A DNA stretch of 64,000 bases from Stereocaulon alpinum. Taxonomy: Eukaryota > Ascomycota > Lecanoromycetes > Lecanorales > Stereocaulaceae. Positions 34,896 through 47,130 of the stretch are shown one piece after another. Location: contig JAEUBA010000023.1 in assembly GCA_018257865.1 (NCBI GenBank), positions 124,001-188,000 on the forward strand. The letters run 5' to 3'. How positions within the stretch are numbered: the stretch's first letter is position 1; each line of letters starts with the position of its first letter. A model generated the notes under the pieces. The model did not search any database, was not told the origin of the DNA, and was given only the letters and a program-made list of their open reading frames with translations. A program made the translations under genes and the position numbers.

Positions 34896-35896
34896 TTACA
34901 TTATCGAGCATACACTTGCTTTGCGCCTTGAAGGCCTACTGTTCGACTGGGAATGCACACCATCAAGAGGACTTCCGTGCCGATGACCTCGTAGCCAACG
35001 TCTCCCGACATTATTTGTGCATATCCTGCCGCGTTTGCGGTTGGTACCCTGAGGGTTAGGGATGTCCTCACGCTTGCTCTCGTGCTTATACTTCCAGTCG
35101 TCTTCAGCGGGGAAAAAATGATGCTGCACATATGGGTCTCCATCTTCAATGGCAAAAAGCCCAAGGAGACGTCGGGCCTGTCTATCCACGACCGTAATCT
35201 TCGTACCGAAATGCTCATCGTGCATAGTTCTCCCTTGGCAAGCTTGATCGATGGGGCAGCGAACGAATTCGTAGGCGTGGCACATCTATGGAGATTTTCG
35301 AATCAGCAAATGTCTAATTGTAGAAGGGATTTCGTGGAGTTGGGATGTCTGACCTCATGTAGTAGGACACTGAACATGCGCTCTAGTGGACTTCTTTCCG
35401 CGTCCGAGAGCTTCTGTCTGAAGATTGAATCTGCATTTAGAAGGATTCGTACCTGCTCTCGTTCATATTGCCGAGGACGTTGACAAACACCCCAAAACGT
35501 GTTTGCAATATGGAACTTTTGATACGTAGACTGGTCCGCCCACATGACACAGACATTGCCATGGAGTCTACCGCCAAAGAAGGCTGTGTCCAAGTCTTTG
35601 AATGCTTTGATGACAAGATCCGGGCCATATCCGCAGCCACATCTGGTGGAAAAAACCGCTTTGACAAGGTTGGACACAGAAATTTCCTCGGCCGTGGAAA
35701 GACTTCGTCTCTCGTCGTTCTGCCACATCATCTCCTGGGTAGCTTCGATGGCGGGCATGAGAGGGCCTACATTAGGTTTTGGGAAAGAGCTCCAGTAATG
35801 GGAGTCGATCTCTTCTTGGGTACAAGGGTATGGCGTACCTTGATGCACATAGAATCGCCTTAGGGCTGCTTCGTACCACTGCTGACCGTAGTCCAT
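34896..35896 (-). CDS. SprT-like zinc metallopeptidase-domain protein
   Basis: Two exons, 35896-35354 and 35285-34896, with a 68-bp intron (GTCAGA..CCATAG) give 310 residues. The intron falls inside the zinc motif: exon 1 ends in LLHE and exon 2 begins MCHAYEF, together forming HEMCH (His180, Glu181, His184), the HExxH site of SprT/Spartan-type proteases. Upstream, LDTAFFGGRLHGNVCVMWAD is the usual start of a SprT domain. Downstream, HDEHFGTKI is a further typical block whose His may be the third zinc ligand. SprT-like proteins cleave DNA-protein crosslinks or act in chromatin; the role here is inferred. I see no zinc-ribbon or ubiquitin-binding module. The last 40 residues are basic and low-complexity. 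The start ATG is the first in frame; an upstream GTG is ignored. Confidence 0.85.
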
Positions 35897-36368
35897 GATG
35901 CTTGGTAGGCTGACTGAGTACTCCACTAGGGGAATTTATGTTCATATTCGCAAACGTGGACTAGTGCCATAAGATATAGAACAGATCTGATAGTTGCGGC
36001 GTGCATGAAAGCTCAGGATCAATACCACCACTGACGTGCTTTGTCTTAGACAAATGCATTATGGCGACTGCGTACAGATGACAAGGAAAAGGAACACGAA
36101 GCAAATCCTTTATTCTCAGTAAAGCAAAGCGTCAAGAGTCAAAGGCATCTCAATCTCTTACATTGAATGACTCTTGCCATTCCCCAAAACATGTTCCATG
36201 TTGCTAGCCTTCCCACAAAGGTCTGATTGCCCGACTCAGGGTTTCATGTCTTTCCCAAAAGGACAAGATGCCGACTTATAGGTTGGTCACGATCACCTGA
36301 AGGGAGGAAGTGTTCGCCATAAAAGGTGACATCGAAACTTTTCGATTGCGCAGATACTAGTACTGTGC
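35897..36368. other. intergenic left of the MITE-like element
   Basis: Contains the promoter side of the SprT-like gene. No coding frame of interest. Confidence 0.3.
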
Positions 36369-36587
36369 CAAGACTGTAACCCTAGCCCTGATTGACGGAG
36401 GTGCCCCGAGAGGGTGCCCCGGACGTAGTAGTCCTAGGGATGTAATGGCTGAGCTCCTTAATCAGACTGCTAGGCGGATGTCAGCCTGCAAGATAGGATT
36501 GCTTGTTGGGGATATCTTGAACGCTGACCACTACAACCGCTAGCGATCGCCCAGAGCATCCTCTCCAGGGCTAGGGTTACAGTCTTG
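36369..36587. mobile_element. MITE-like element with 22-bp perfect terminal inverted repeats
   Basis: Bases 36369-36390 and 36566-36587 are perfect inverted complements. They share the core CTGTAACCCTAGCCCTG on the left, answered by CAGGGCTAGGGTTACAG on the right. The 219-bp unit has no coding capacity and carries GGTGCCCCG as a close direct repeat inside. I could not find a clear target-site duplication. The inner TGTAAC...GTTACA ends would also fit a short LTR, but repeats this long and a size this small favour a non-autonomous DNA transposon. Confidence 0.7.
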
Positions 36588-37305
36588 CAGAATAGCGTTA
36601 GTAATAGCGCAAGTCGAGACGTCTTCTCCCCTAGCCGTCTACACCTTGCCACCGTCCAGCCTTGGGAACCGATCATACAAAGCCTTGTATCTTCTGATCT
36701 CCAGAATTTCCCTTCAGGACCCTTCTAGAGCGAGCAATCGGTGAACATCGTTTGCGAAGCAGCCAAGTAGTGATATAATATATTGGTTTGAAGGGCTATA
36801 GTAAATTGGCGTCAGAGACATTCTCTCGCCGAAATAAGGAGCATAAACGGTCTGGACAGTGCAGTCTCCGACATGGGGGACAAATGCAGGGCGCATGTAG
36901 TGCTGAATCAGCTCGGAAGTTCTAGACCCCGATCAGATCATCTTCCATATATAGATAAGATCCCTCCCCTCTCTTTCAGAATATCTTCTTCGGCAACTAG
37001 CCTTGATGACTATTCAGACCTCTCACGCGTCACGAACGCATTCGAGATTACAGCTCTAGTTGCAAACAGACGACGAGGGTCCCCCTGTTCATGTTACCTT
37101 GCAGTTCACACCAGCCTTGGTCTGATCTGTACAAGCTTCGCCTCTAGTGCGGCTGACGGGCGCGGCTGACCAAGAGCGCCTTGCAATCTTCAACCCTCAA
37201 CTTTGTCCATAACAGCTTTCTATGGCGATTATGCAGTATCGGCATATTCTAAGATTCTGACGAAGAATAGCGCTGTCAACGATTAAGACGTATACAGGTT
37301 TCTTG
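36588..37305. other. intergenic upstream of the NLR gene
   Basis: About 0.7 kb between the MITE-like element and the NLR start, presumably including the NLR promoter. No gene is recognised. Confidence 0.3.
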
Positions 37306-40300
37306 ATGGCATCTACAGGGGATCAGGCCGATCTACTGCTCACTCGAAGCTTGCTGAATGATCCCAACATATCCTACCTAAACGAGGTGGCTGTGTCTGA
37401 TGATCCTCAAATAGAGTCGGTACTTGGTAATCTTCTTCACTATCCTTCGCTGATCCATAGTGTGGTTAGTCTTGTCGCCGTGCATGGTCTCAGGATCCCA
37501 ATTAATTTCAAACCATGGAAAGACGCCCAGTCATTCGGCGTAAGGACTTGGGTTGCTGATAATTCTGGCGAGGAAAAGCTTTGGTTAAAGGACTTCTTGC
37601 CTCACGACATCCAAGGTCTTAGGGTGCTTCTGTTCGGATACAATTCCAATATTGGCTGGGACGTAAGCACCGCGGGAACCAGCGGTGCGGCCGATGATTT
37701 GCTATTGAAGCTGAAGAACAAGAGAGCGGTACTATTAGCACGCTCCAAAATTATTGGTAATCGAGATAACTGTTCAACAGGTGGATCCTGATCGTCCGAT
37801 AATATTCGTCTGCCACAGTCTTGGTGGTATTGTGGTAAAGCACGTTAGTCGGCGTCTCGTCTACCTAGGCACCCTGCTAATGTTTAGTGTAGGCAATAGC
37901 GAAGGCTAGGAGTAATTCGAAATACGAACAACTCTTCAAGTCAGTGCGCGGAATTGCATTCTTCGCCACTCCTCACTGGGGTGGTCTCGCTGCCAAGCAT
38001 GGAGCGGCCGTAGCTGGTGCTCTGCGACACGTAACAAGAAACCCTCGCTCCTCTATCATGGAAGCCTTACGAGGGGACTCTCTGATATCATACGACATCC
38101 ATCAGTATTTCTTGCATAGCCTTGGCAACATTAGGGTTTGTTCTTTCTACGAAATGAAGCCAATGTTCGGACTAAGTAGACTTGTAAGCTGGCCCTAGGG
38201 TACATTTACGAGTGTCTGCCTAACGTCGATCTATCCTAGGTTGTCGATAGACATTCTGCCTTACTCGGCCTTACATATCCACAAGAAGACGTAGTACCCG
38301 TTCCTGAATCGAATCACTCCACTATCTGCAAATTTGGCACTAGAACCGAGAACTACAAGCTCGTCGTCTCTGGTATAGCGGACCTGATTGATTGGGCACT
38401 CAGGAAAGCCTTAGCTCCCGGCGTATCTTCGACTCTCTCGCTACCTTCACTGGCACCCTCGGGTACTGATGATGGCTCCAGCTCTGGTTTGAGTGCCCCA
38501 TATCGCAGCACACAAGTGTCCTATGCCTACTTGCCAAACTCTGGCGATATGAGCCTATCAGATTTCGAGGAGCCCACATCTCAAGCTCCCCTTGCTGGCC
38601 CGTACTACCTTTGGCCCAGCATGGGTTTCGAATACTTTACCGGTCGCAAAGAACTTATGAAATCAATTCAGGAAGCTTTACTCCTACCGCGTTCGCACCA
38701 GACGAGGCTTGCATTGTATGGTTTAGGGGGAGTGGGCAAAACACAGATCGCTCTTCAGCTCATCGAATGGTACAGAATATCTTACCCAAGTGAATCGATA
38801 TATTGGATACATGGCGGAAGTGGCGAAATACTTCGGCAATCTATATTAGATTTAGCGCTTCGTTGCAACTTGCTAAGGCGAGGAGACACGGTGGCCCAAC
38901 AGCTTGATGCGGTATACCGTTTTTTGCTCAACGAAGACAACGGAAGATGGTTCATGGTTATTGACGATGCCGAAAACCCTGGTAGATATCTCGAATTGCC
39001 AAGTGCGTCTTCGCGTACAACCCCAGATCCGGATAGATCACAGAGAATTGCTCTTGCCAAGTATATTCCTAGGTGCCCACATGGAAGGATTGTGTTCACG
39101 ACTACCAGTAAAGTAGTTGGGGAGAGACTGTCTATGCAAGGGTTTGTCATCGAGGTACCGCCATTGGACCTACATGAAGCTTGTGAATTACTCCAAAACA
39201 GGCTGTTCGAAGATATGCAATTGATTGAGAGCCCTCCAAGTTACCCGAGGGAGATCCCTACGAAAGCAGACCTGAAAAGACTTTGCGGATACCTTGACTG
39301 TCTTCCACTTGCGCTGAGCCAAGCGGCCGCGTTCATGAGACAACAGAACGTGACTGTTGGCGAATATGTACAGCTGCTCGACAATGATGAATCACGCTTA
39401 TCTGATCTGCTAGAGCCCGATTTCCAGGCGTACGGGCATAGAAATGACTTCTCAAAAGCAGTTGCCGGCACATGGAAAGTTACTTTCGATTTGATAGCCG
39501 CGAATTCTCCTATAGCTGCCGACGTGCTCTCATTTATGGCCTTTCTCGACTCGAAAACCATACCTAAATTTCTACTGAGGTGCGTAGAAAGTAACGAATG
39601 GAATCTAACAGTAAGCGGTCTTGGGACGCTTCAAGGCTACGCTCTGGTCAACCTTGCTTCCGAAAATGGAATGTTCAGCGTTCACCGTCTCGTACAACAT
39701 GCGATGCGCAAACGTCTTGCATCTGCCGGTTCTGCGGAGAAGTGGTTGGGCAAAGCTTTGTCTGTCTTAGCGCAACAATTTCCCGATGGAGAGTATGAGT
39801 CCTGGAAGACATGTGCCACTCTTGTTCCACATGTATTACAGGTTCTTAAGAATGACTTCTCGAGATCCACCAAGAATCTGCTTTTGGTCGCTATGCTAAA
39901 ATTCAAATTGAGTCAATATCATCTACGAATCGGACTCTACTCCCAGGCGGCTAAGCTAAGCCTGGAGACATTGGAGACCTACGGGCGATGTCCAGATGCT
40001 CCCAAAAAGCTAGTGTACAAGACAAAATCCCTTCGAGCAAACGCTCTGCGGAATGACGGTCAATTACAGGAGGCAGCAGACCTCACCAAAGAGGTTTGGT
40101 ATGAACGACAGCATGAGCTTGGCGCTAAGCACCCTGATACTTTGAATAGCTACAAAGATCTGGCTCTGATATATCAGCAGCAGGGTAGATTCAAAGAAGG
40201 CGCGAAGATTGCCCGACACACTCTCAAGGGCCTGCAGAAAACACTTGCGGCAGATGACATCATCATCCAGAGCACAAAGAAACGACTCGGCACTATTCTG

Positions 40301-41215
40301 CATTGTCTCGGCGACCTTGCGGAGGCAGAGACTCTTGTGAGAGAAGCGCTTGGTGAGTATACAAGACAGCTTGGTCCTCATGATCATGATTGTTTGAATG
40401 TCAGGTGGAGACTTGCATGGATCCTTCTCGACCTGGGTAAATACGAGGAGGCAGAGCAAATGAGCTTCGAGACATGGACAGCACAGAAGAGAACTATTGG
40501 CGAGAACCACCCTGATTGCCTCAAGTCTTTGTTTGTCTTTGCGGATGTTCTCCAGGCGCAATCAAAGTTCGAAGCAGCTTTGGATCACAAGCGGCATGTG
40601 TACGCACAAGCCACTGCTCTGCTTGGCCCCAAGCATCGACTTACCCTGATAGCAGCAGAGAGCTTAGCATCCTGCCTTATTGCATCTGCTCCAGCCAAAG
40701 GATCTTTGGCAGCATACCATGAAGCCAGCGAGTTGTATAACACCGTCTTGAGAGGTCGAGAAAAGTCACTTCCACAAGACCACCCTGAGACGCTATCGGC
40801 GAGAACCGGCGTAGCTACGATTCTCCGGCTACGTGGTTCTTTGACAGAAGCAGAGGGGCTCGAGCGTGAGACACTGAAGAAAGCAAAATCAGTGCTTGAA
40901 AGAGATCATCCAATCGTACTTGCAAGTCGAGAGAGCCTAGCATGTATCCTGTGGGCGCAAAAGGATTCCAAAGCAAAGTCGAGGGAAGCCGTTGAGCAGA
41001 TCAAGAAAGTGTTGAAAGCGCGGGAGAAACGGTACGGATGGACTCATGTCCAGACACAGGAAACGGCCAAGCTCGTTGTAGAGATGACAGCCGAAGGAAA
41101 AGAAAAGGAGCAATTGAGAAGGAAGATCATAAAGAATGCTAGTGCTATGGAGTATACCGACAGTACGTTAGTGGAGACTCCAGAATACGGGTTCGAGTAT
41201 AAGGGAGGCGAATGA
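37306..41215 (+). CDS. fungal NLR-type receptor: SesB-like hydrolase, NB-ARC, TPR
   Basis: Four exons: 37306-37728, 37781-37843, 37893-38183 and 38240-41215. Introns are 52, 49 and 56 bp; the product is 1,250 residues. The N-terminal part (about 60-310) is an alpha/beta-hydrolase of the SesB/DUF676 kind, with nucleophile elbow CHSLGG (Ser154) encoded by the tiny second exon, and IAFFATPHWGG after it. The NB-ARC ATPase starts with P-loop GLGGVGKT (420-427, Lys426), Walker B FMVIDD (497-502), an FTTTSK sensor block, LDCLPLALSQAA, and FSVHRLVQ near 738 in the MHD position. From about residue 850 the C-terminus is a series of 42-residue TPRs (LGAKHPDTLNSYKDLALIYQ and variants). In fungi this STAND layout mediates non-self recognition and cell death: TPRs sense, NB-ARC oligomerises, the hydrolase acts as effector. 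All key motifs look intact. Function is inferred from architecture. Confidence 0.94.
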
Positions 41216-44200
41216 GGAAGTTGGTCTTTGTTTTGGAAGCTCCATAACGAAAAGTATGCATGGGATGCGTGCAGGAAGTATTCAAGCGTAGTCAAGTTGT
41301 ACAAGACCTTGTAACTCGATATGTACGTCCGTCACTCGCTAATGCGGGGCTCTGATTTTTGTCTGCACAGTGGCGCCAGAAGTTCTGAACCAAAATGATA
41401 ATTGTCCGGGAGCGAGCATTAGTTTCGTATTGGAACAGACTCCCAAGGCTGTGTGGATGCTAAGTGGTTTGGCGGTCTGTGTTGACAAATCTCCATTCTC
41501 CGTGCTTCCTGCAATTCGTGCTCGCCATAGATATTAGTCACGAAAATCACCTGAGAATTCAGACCCTGACTGCATCCAACATGAGGGTATAACCCCCTGA
41601 GTCATCAAACCCTCCGAAGTATCAACCGCCGAGAACTCACAGCTTTAGCCTGCTCCGAGTCCCTTTCGGGCCCCCAGAGGAGCCGCTTTAGGGTCGACTA
41701 ACAACGCAGGGGGCGTGATTACTTGGCGGATGAATCCTTCTAACCCATCCGATAGAACAACGCCCCCAACCCAACACGGAATCATGCACTTGAGCTGTGA
41801 GACACCAATAAGATGTCACATCCTTCAGTTTCATGTAGATTCGATGCACTCCTCCTTCCTGCTCCATGTAGTCAAATCACGCTCCTGGAAGAGGACAAAT
41901 CGACCTGCAAACGACTAATCCTCCGGCGGAGTGAGGAATAGGAGCTCGGGAAAGCAGCGAGACAAGATGATCTTCCGAACGCAGTGTAAACAAAAAACAC
42001 GAAAAGTATACAAAGGATTCAAAGATGCTATTTGCGATGGACATGGAACACGTTTCTCAAACAGCGTTGCTTGCTGCAATGGCAGCATGATCAAACGAAG
42101 ATGTCCATCCTTGATTCCTGCAAAGCGCGGACCACATAAGTGAGTGGACCACGCGATATGTGGCTTGATACATGACCAATGGTAAGCGTTATATGCTTCA
42201 GTAACCTGGTAGAAGCTGTCAATCAGAATCAAGGTTCGACCGAATAACATCTGCATTGCGTTAGATGGCGTCCCCCTCACCGACTAAATCCCCTAAACGG
42301 GCGATCGTAGCACGTACTCCCGTAAGCCGCGTGGAGAGAAGGTACGTACCGTAGATCCAGGTACACTACTGTAGATGACAGGATTACTGTTGTGGTGCCC
42401 GGGAACTAAGTTAGGTCGACTCTTTAGGGGGCTTCCTTGGCGGTCTTGGGCGCCAACCCTATAGTAACTGCCCATGTTCAGTCCGTGAGGGGGTTGCACC
42501 CTTGGCGCGGCTTGGCACAGTGCTGGCTCGCGCGGTAATGATTAAGGTACCTTAGGTCGTCTGCAGGCTTGGAATTGTGCATGTTGAGGCCTGTACTTAC
42601 TTATCGTGATAACGAGCGCAGCTACGGATTGAAACTTGCAGAGATGTCCGCTTGGATCAGACGATCTATCAACGTCCGTACGAGATGCTTTCTCGCTGTT
42701 TTTGGTTTTTGTAGGGACACTATATGCTGGAATGTTTCCCAGAGCGGCAACATCAAATCTTCTGTGGGAGGCTAAGCTTTGCTTTCTTGCTTGCTACCCT
42801 GCCACAACACCATTTCTATCCCAGGAGCTTGATAGAGCTTGGCTCACGCACCAGCCGAGTCGGCCTGAACAGCGCTACCGCTGTAGCGAATACTAGCATG
42901 ATCTAGGCCTGGGGGATCAGCATGCGACTATAGTCTGCCAAGTGTGACCGTCTGTCGGTCCTTCCTTCCTCCCTCCAATGCTTGAAATTGCTTCTTTTGA
43001 CGGCCAAGCGGCCTATCAGCTCGCGTGTATATTGATTACGGATCGTGATGGGGAATTGACTTTGAGATGTTCCGGTGTAGTGGGAGGTGCATGCAATCTT
43101 ATGCAGTACGTATTACGCGTTCCTGCAAGTTCTAAGGGGTGCCATGCCAATCGCTGAATTTCCAGCCCTACGTGTGCAGCCCGCTACAGCAAAAAGCTCC
43201 CGAGGACACATGCCATCCGACAGCAGCTCAGAAATGGTCAACGATGTCATGCAAGGCGAAGTTCTCTAAGCAAACCCAACTCCTGATTGAGATCACTATC
43301 GTCGGCCGAGCTGGGGAATTGTCAAAAGTCGAGAGGTTGTATCTTGTCCAACTTGTTACAGCGAAAACACAATAACGAAGGGCTCCCGCTGTGCCTATTG
43401 TGTTTCACCCTAATTCATCTATCACAGCCACACTGTTATTCCTCTTCTTGTGCAGGGTAAGTGAGGATGTAGATATTCTCTGCCACATTGCCAAGTGCCT
43501 TAGACAATTTTGCAGCATTTGGCCTTCCTCGCAGAGTCTGCCCAACTTGGCTAGCGGGTAAGCGATATTGATACTAGTGGGACGTTGTCATTTTCCAAAA
43601 TCCCAAAGATCTTCTGCCGACATCCCATGCGAGTGGGTCGGCATATGGGGTGCAGAAGCCCAATGGAAAGAAGCAGAAACCTCTGTGAGATACTCCGAAA
43701 AGGTGCGCGACCATTAAACTCCAACAAGCTTAGTCGGCGACTTTCGCAGCTCTCACCACATCTGACATCGCGAGATTGCAGTGTATTCCTTCGCGAATCT
43801 GCGCCCCCACAGTCATAGTCTGGTGTGAGTGATGTTGAGGTAGTATCGCAAGGCGACCCGGTTGTTGGGATCCCGTATTGCTGACCAAGGCTTGTTCCGC
43901 GGTTATGCCCACGTGTAAGTAAGCCTTAAGGATAAGCTGACCCGTAGTATTCCGCGCTGCGCATTAGCGGGCACTGCTATCACTCCTACTTCCCTTTGTA
44001 ACGTCCCGTATTATATTGCTATCATCAGCCTTGACTGGATGGACCTTAGTAACGCAAGATGGTGCCAAGCGCTGCCTCCTTGATCCTAGAGTCTCACGCT
44101 TTACGTGACTGTGCAAAGCCGAGAGTCTACACGGAGTAATCCGGTGCCTTTTGTCCTCGAACGCGGAGAATTCTGCCCATCATGTGTTCAGATGGGAATG

Positions 44201-45229
44201 GAGAAGCTGCTGCGGGATGCGCAGATCTATTTAGATATCGGCCACGCTAGCACAGCTAACTCCTTCTTCCACCATTCGATACGCACGCTTGTCAAACTCT
44301 AAATTTACCTAGCTGCAGCTCAACGGTCAAAGTCAGACCCTGTCAGCATGGCTGCCTAGTCGCGCTTTACGCAGGTACGACTCGGAGGTTCCGAGTCTCT
44401 GGCTGGTATGGGTGTCCGAGTAACTTTGGCTTGGTACTATGGCTTGGGAGGTTGCCTTAGACGAATCAGTCAGTAAGTCAGCACAACCTCAAACACCTCC
44501 CCTGCTGTCTCGCATTATAATTATATTGTCTGAACATCCTGAGACTGTTGTGTCTGTATTTATCTATACGCCCCTTCGTATCATCACGAGCCGTCATCCG
44601 TCGAGTAAGATTGAAGCAAAGCGTTGCACTTTCCGTCTTTCAATTTCCACCTTTCCCATGTATCCGCCACCATTGTGTCTCGTAACCTTACCGAACTCGT
44701 CACATCCCCTCCCGCTGCCCTTGTTTCCGTTGTCACGCATCGTGGCTAACAAGCAAAAAGCCTGGGATTGGCCGATTGAAGCTAGCTGGGTATTCGAATG
44801 ACCCATCTTACCGGGTCCTCATAGGTGTGATCATAATGATTTGCCTAATCGCTGTACGGAAGTAGCGAGGATCGGCCATAGCTTGTCCATATGCTTGGCC
44901 TGCTGTCTGCAGCTAACGCCCGGCTTCTTCTAATAATCTTAAACATGTTACAAGTTGCCGACTAAGACAGATACAGTAACAAATGCCTAACAGTGAGCAC
45001 TGATGACACCTTCTTCAGCTTTCGGGCTTATTTCCAGACCTGCACGGCCGAACACGGTGGGGCTGTTGTTATCAAAATTAGGATGCAGGGTTCACCAAGT
45101 AGGTAGAAGGATTGTGTCACTCAAGCCTAGACCTTAAGAAAATATATATATGGGAACACGATGTTGCGCTGTGCTACTGTATCCTGCACTTTATATTGCT
45201 AGTCTTCGGCTTCTCCTATATCGGCCAAG
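41216..45229. other. 4-kb gene-free stretch
   Basis: Frames here are short on both strands and lack recognisable motifs. A minus-strand 121-codon frame at 41915-42280 starts at GTG and is not called. A perfect 8-bp stem with 3-base loop lies at 44379-44397. I found no reverse transcriptase, transposase or long repeat by eye. It may be decayed mobile-element DNA, but I cannot show that. Confidence 0.4.
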
Positions 45230-47130
45230 ATGTTCCACACTTCCTACCTACTCAACATCTTGCACTACGTTCTTTACGTTTCCGCTGCGACTTATGACTG
45301 GAATCTTGGCTGGCAGACTGAGAATCCAGATGGTTTGCAACCTCGGCCCGTCATTGCAATCAATGGTCAATGGCCTCCTCCAACGCTTTATGCTAATGTC
45401 GGCGAAACTCTCACCATCAATCTTAAGAACAATCTCGGCAATGAAACCACCGGCATGCACTTCCATGGTCTTTTCCAGAACGGAACTGCTTCTATGGACG
45501 GCCCAACACAAGTGACTCAGTGTCCAATAGGGCCAGGAGAGACTTTTACCTACACCTTCCAGGCAAGTCGTCTACCATGTTGACTACCACGTCGTTATGC
45601 TTGTTGCAAGCATTGACTAATGTCTTCTGAACAGGTCAAACAGCCCGGCACGTATTGGTACCACTCTCACAACAGAGGCCAGTACCCTGACGGCTTTCGT
45701 GGAGCCCTCATCATCCACGATCCTTCAATTCCATACCAGTATGATAAGGAAGAAGTCCTCGTTCTCTCGGATTGGTACCATAAACAGGTCCCGGATCTTC
45801 TCCCTGGCTTTTTATCCACAACGGAAAATCCTCATGGCGCGGAACCGGTCCCAAATTCTGCTGTACTCAATGACAGCCCGACCACAAGCTTTTCCATCAG
45901 ACCCGGCAAGACTTATTTGTTCAGGATTATCAAGTACGTTATACTTTCTAAATTGTTTCCAGTCCCCGCGTTTGTACTTGGAGTTTTGTTTCCCGAATCA
46001 TCTCGGAGACAATGCTGACTCCGCAATCCTTCAGCGTCTCCAACTTCGCCTCATTCCTTCTCAAGTTCGACCAACATCAAATGGCGATCATTGAAGTTGA
46101 TGGCGTTTACACGGTCAAGCAAAGCACCGACCTGATTTACATCACGGCTGGTCAACGTTACAGTGTGCTTATCACAGCTAAGGCTACTGCTCCGGGCCAA
46201 AACTATGCATTCGTTGGCGCCATGGATCCTGGCATGTTTGACTGTAACCCTTGTTCGAACGTTCCTCTCAATGCTACTGGGTATCTGGTTTACGACTCGT
46301 CTAAGCCGCTGCCGAACAGTGAGCCGACGTTTCCTTCCTACACCAGTGGATTTTATGATGATTTCAGTCTTGTCCCATTCGATAAGCAACCACTCCTCGG
46401 ACCAGTGACTAAGAGAATTACTCTCAATGTTGAGTCAGGCAATTACTTCAACCAAAATCGGTAAGCGAAAACTCCGTGTGCCTTGAAATTGAAGGAGATT
46501 GTTGTTGACAGTTGTTCTAGCTTTGCCATCAACGGCAATTCTTACGTAGAACCTAAAGTTCCTACTCTCTACACAGTCCTTGATGCCGGCCACGAAGCCA
46601 CCAATCCAGTCATCTATGGCCAATACGCAAATCCCTACATCATAAGCCACAACGACATTGTCGAAATCGTGGTCAACAATGGCGACTCCGGCGGCCACCC
46701 AATCCACATGCACGGCCATAACTTCCAAATGGTCGAGCGCTCTCCACCATTCACCACTCCACACAAGTATTCAGGCACGCCAACAACCACCCCCCCGGCC
46801 ACACCAGCTCGAAGAGACGTCATGAAAGTCCAAGCAAGTGGCTATCTCGTCTATAGATTCCGAGCCGACAATCCAGGCGTCTGGGCCCTACATTGCCATA
46901 TTGACTGGCATGTCTCTGCCGGCTTCTTCGCCACTATCATCGAAGCCCCCCTCGCGCTTCAGCAACAGAGCATCCCTGCGAACCACATCAAGGCGTGCAA
47001 GCAGCAGAATCTACCGTATCAGGGTAACGCGGCCGGGAATACGCAGAATTATACCGATCTGACGGGGGCGAATAATGCCCCGCCTGTGCATGACACCGGG
47101 GCTTATTGTGGGAATTGTCAGCCTTCGTAG
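45230..47130 (+). CDS. multicopper oxidase, laccase/Fet3-ferroxidase-like, secreted
   Basis: Four exons: 45230-45562, 45635-45933, 46035-46460 and 46521-47130. Introns are 72 (GC-AG, donor GCAAGT), 101 and 60 bp; the product is 555 residues. A hydrophobic N-terminus (residues 1-20) is a signal peptide. All four copper-binding strings are present: HFHG (77-80), YHSH (120-123), HPIHMHGH (412-419) and HCHIDWH (477-483). These make the type 1 and the trinuclear copper sites that couple one-electron substrate oxidation to reduction of O2 to water. FHGLFQNGTASMDGP, RGQYPDGFRG and FFATIIEAPLALQ are closer to Fet3-type ferroxidases than to classical laccases. The residue axial to the type 1 copper is Phe488 where Fet3 has Leu. 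The frame ends without the C-terminal membrane helix of Fet3, and no Ftr1 permease gene is adjacent. Substrate (Fe2+ or phenols) is therefore open. Confidence 0.93.

Noticed and set aside
34901..35218. Alternative frame giving a different C-terminus for the SprT-like protein
   Set aside because: No splice sites connect it; the frame following HEMCH continues directly through the conserved DEHFGTKI block.
36361..36600. Solo LTR interpretation of the inverted-repeat element
   Set aside because: The TGTAAC..GTTACA ends fit an LTR, but the perfect repeats extend five bases further out as inverted, not direct, sequence, which argues against a 5-bp target duplication.
41915..42280. 121-codon minus-strand frame in the 4-kb gap
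   Set aside because: Begins at GTG, no motif, and no splice partners found.
44379..44397. Perfect 8-bp stem with 3-base loop
   Set aside because: Isolated short hairpin with no neighbouring gene end or repeat; likely chance.
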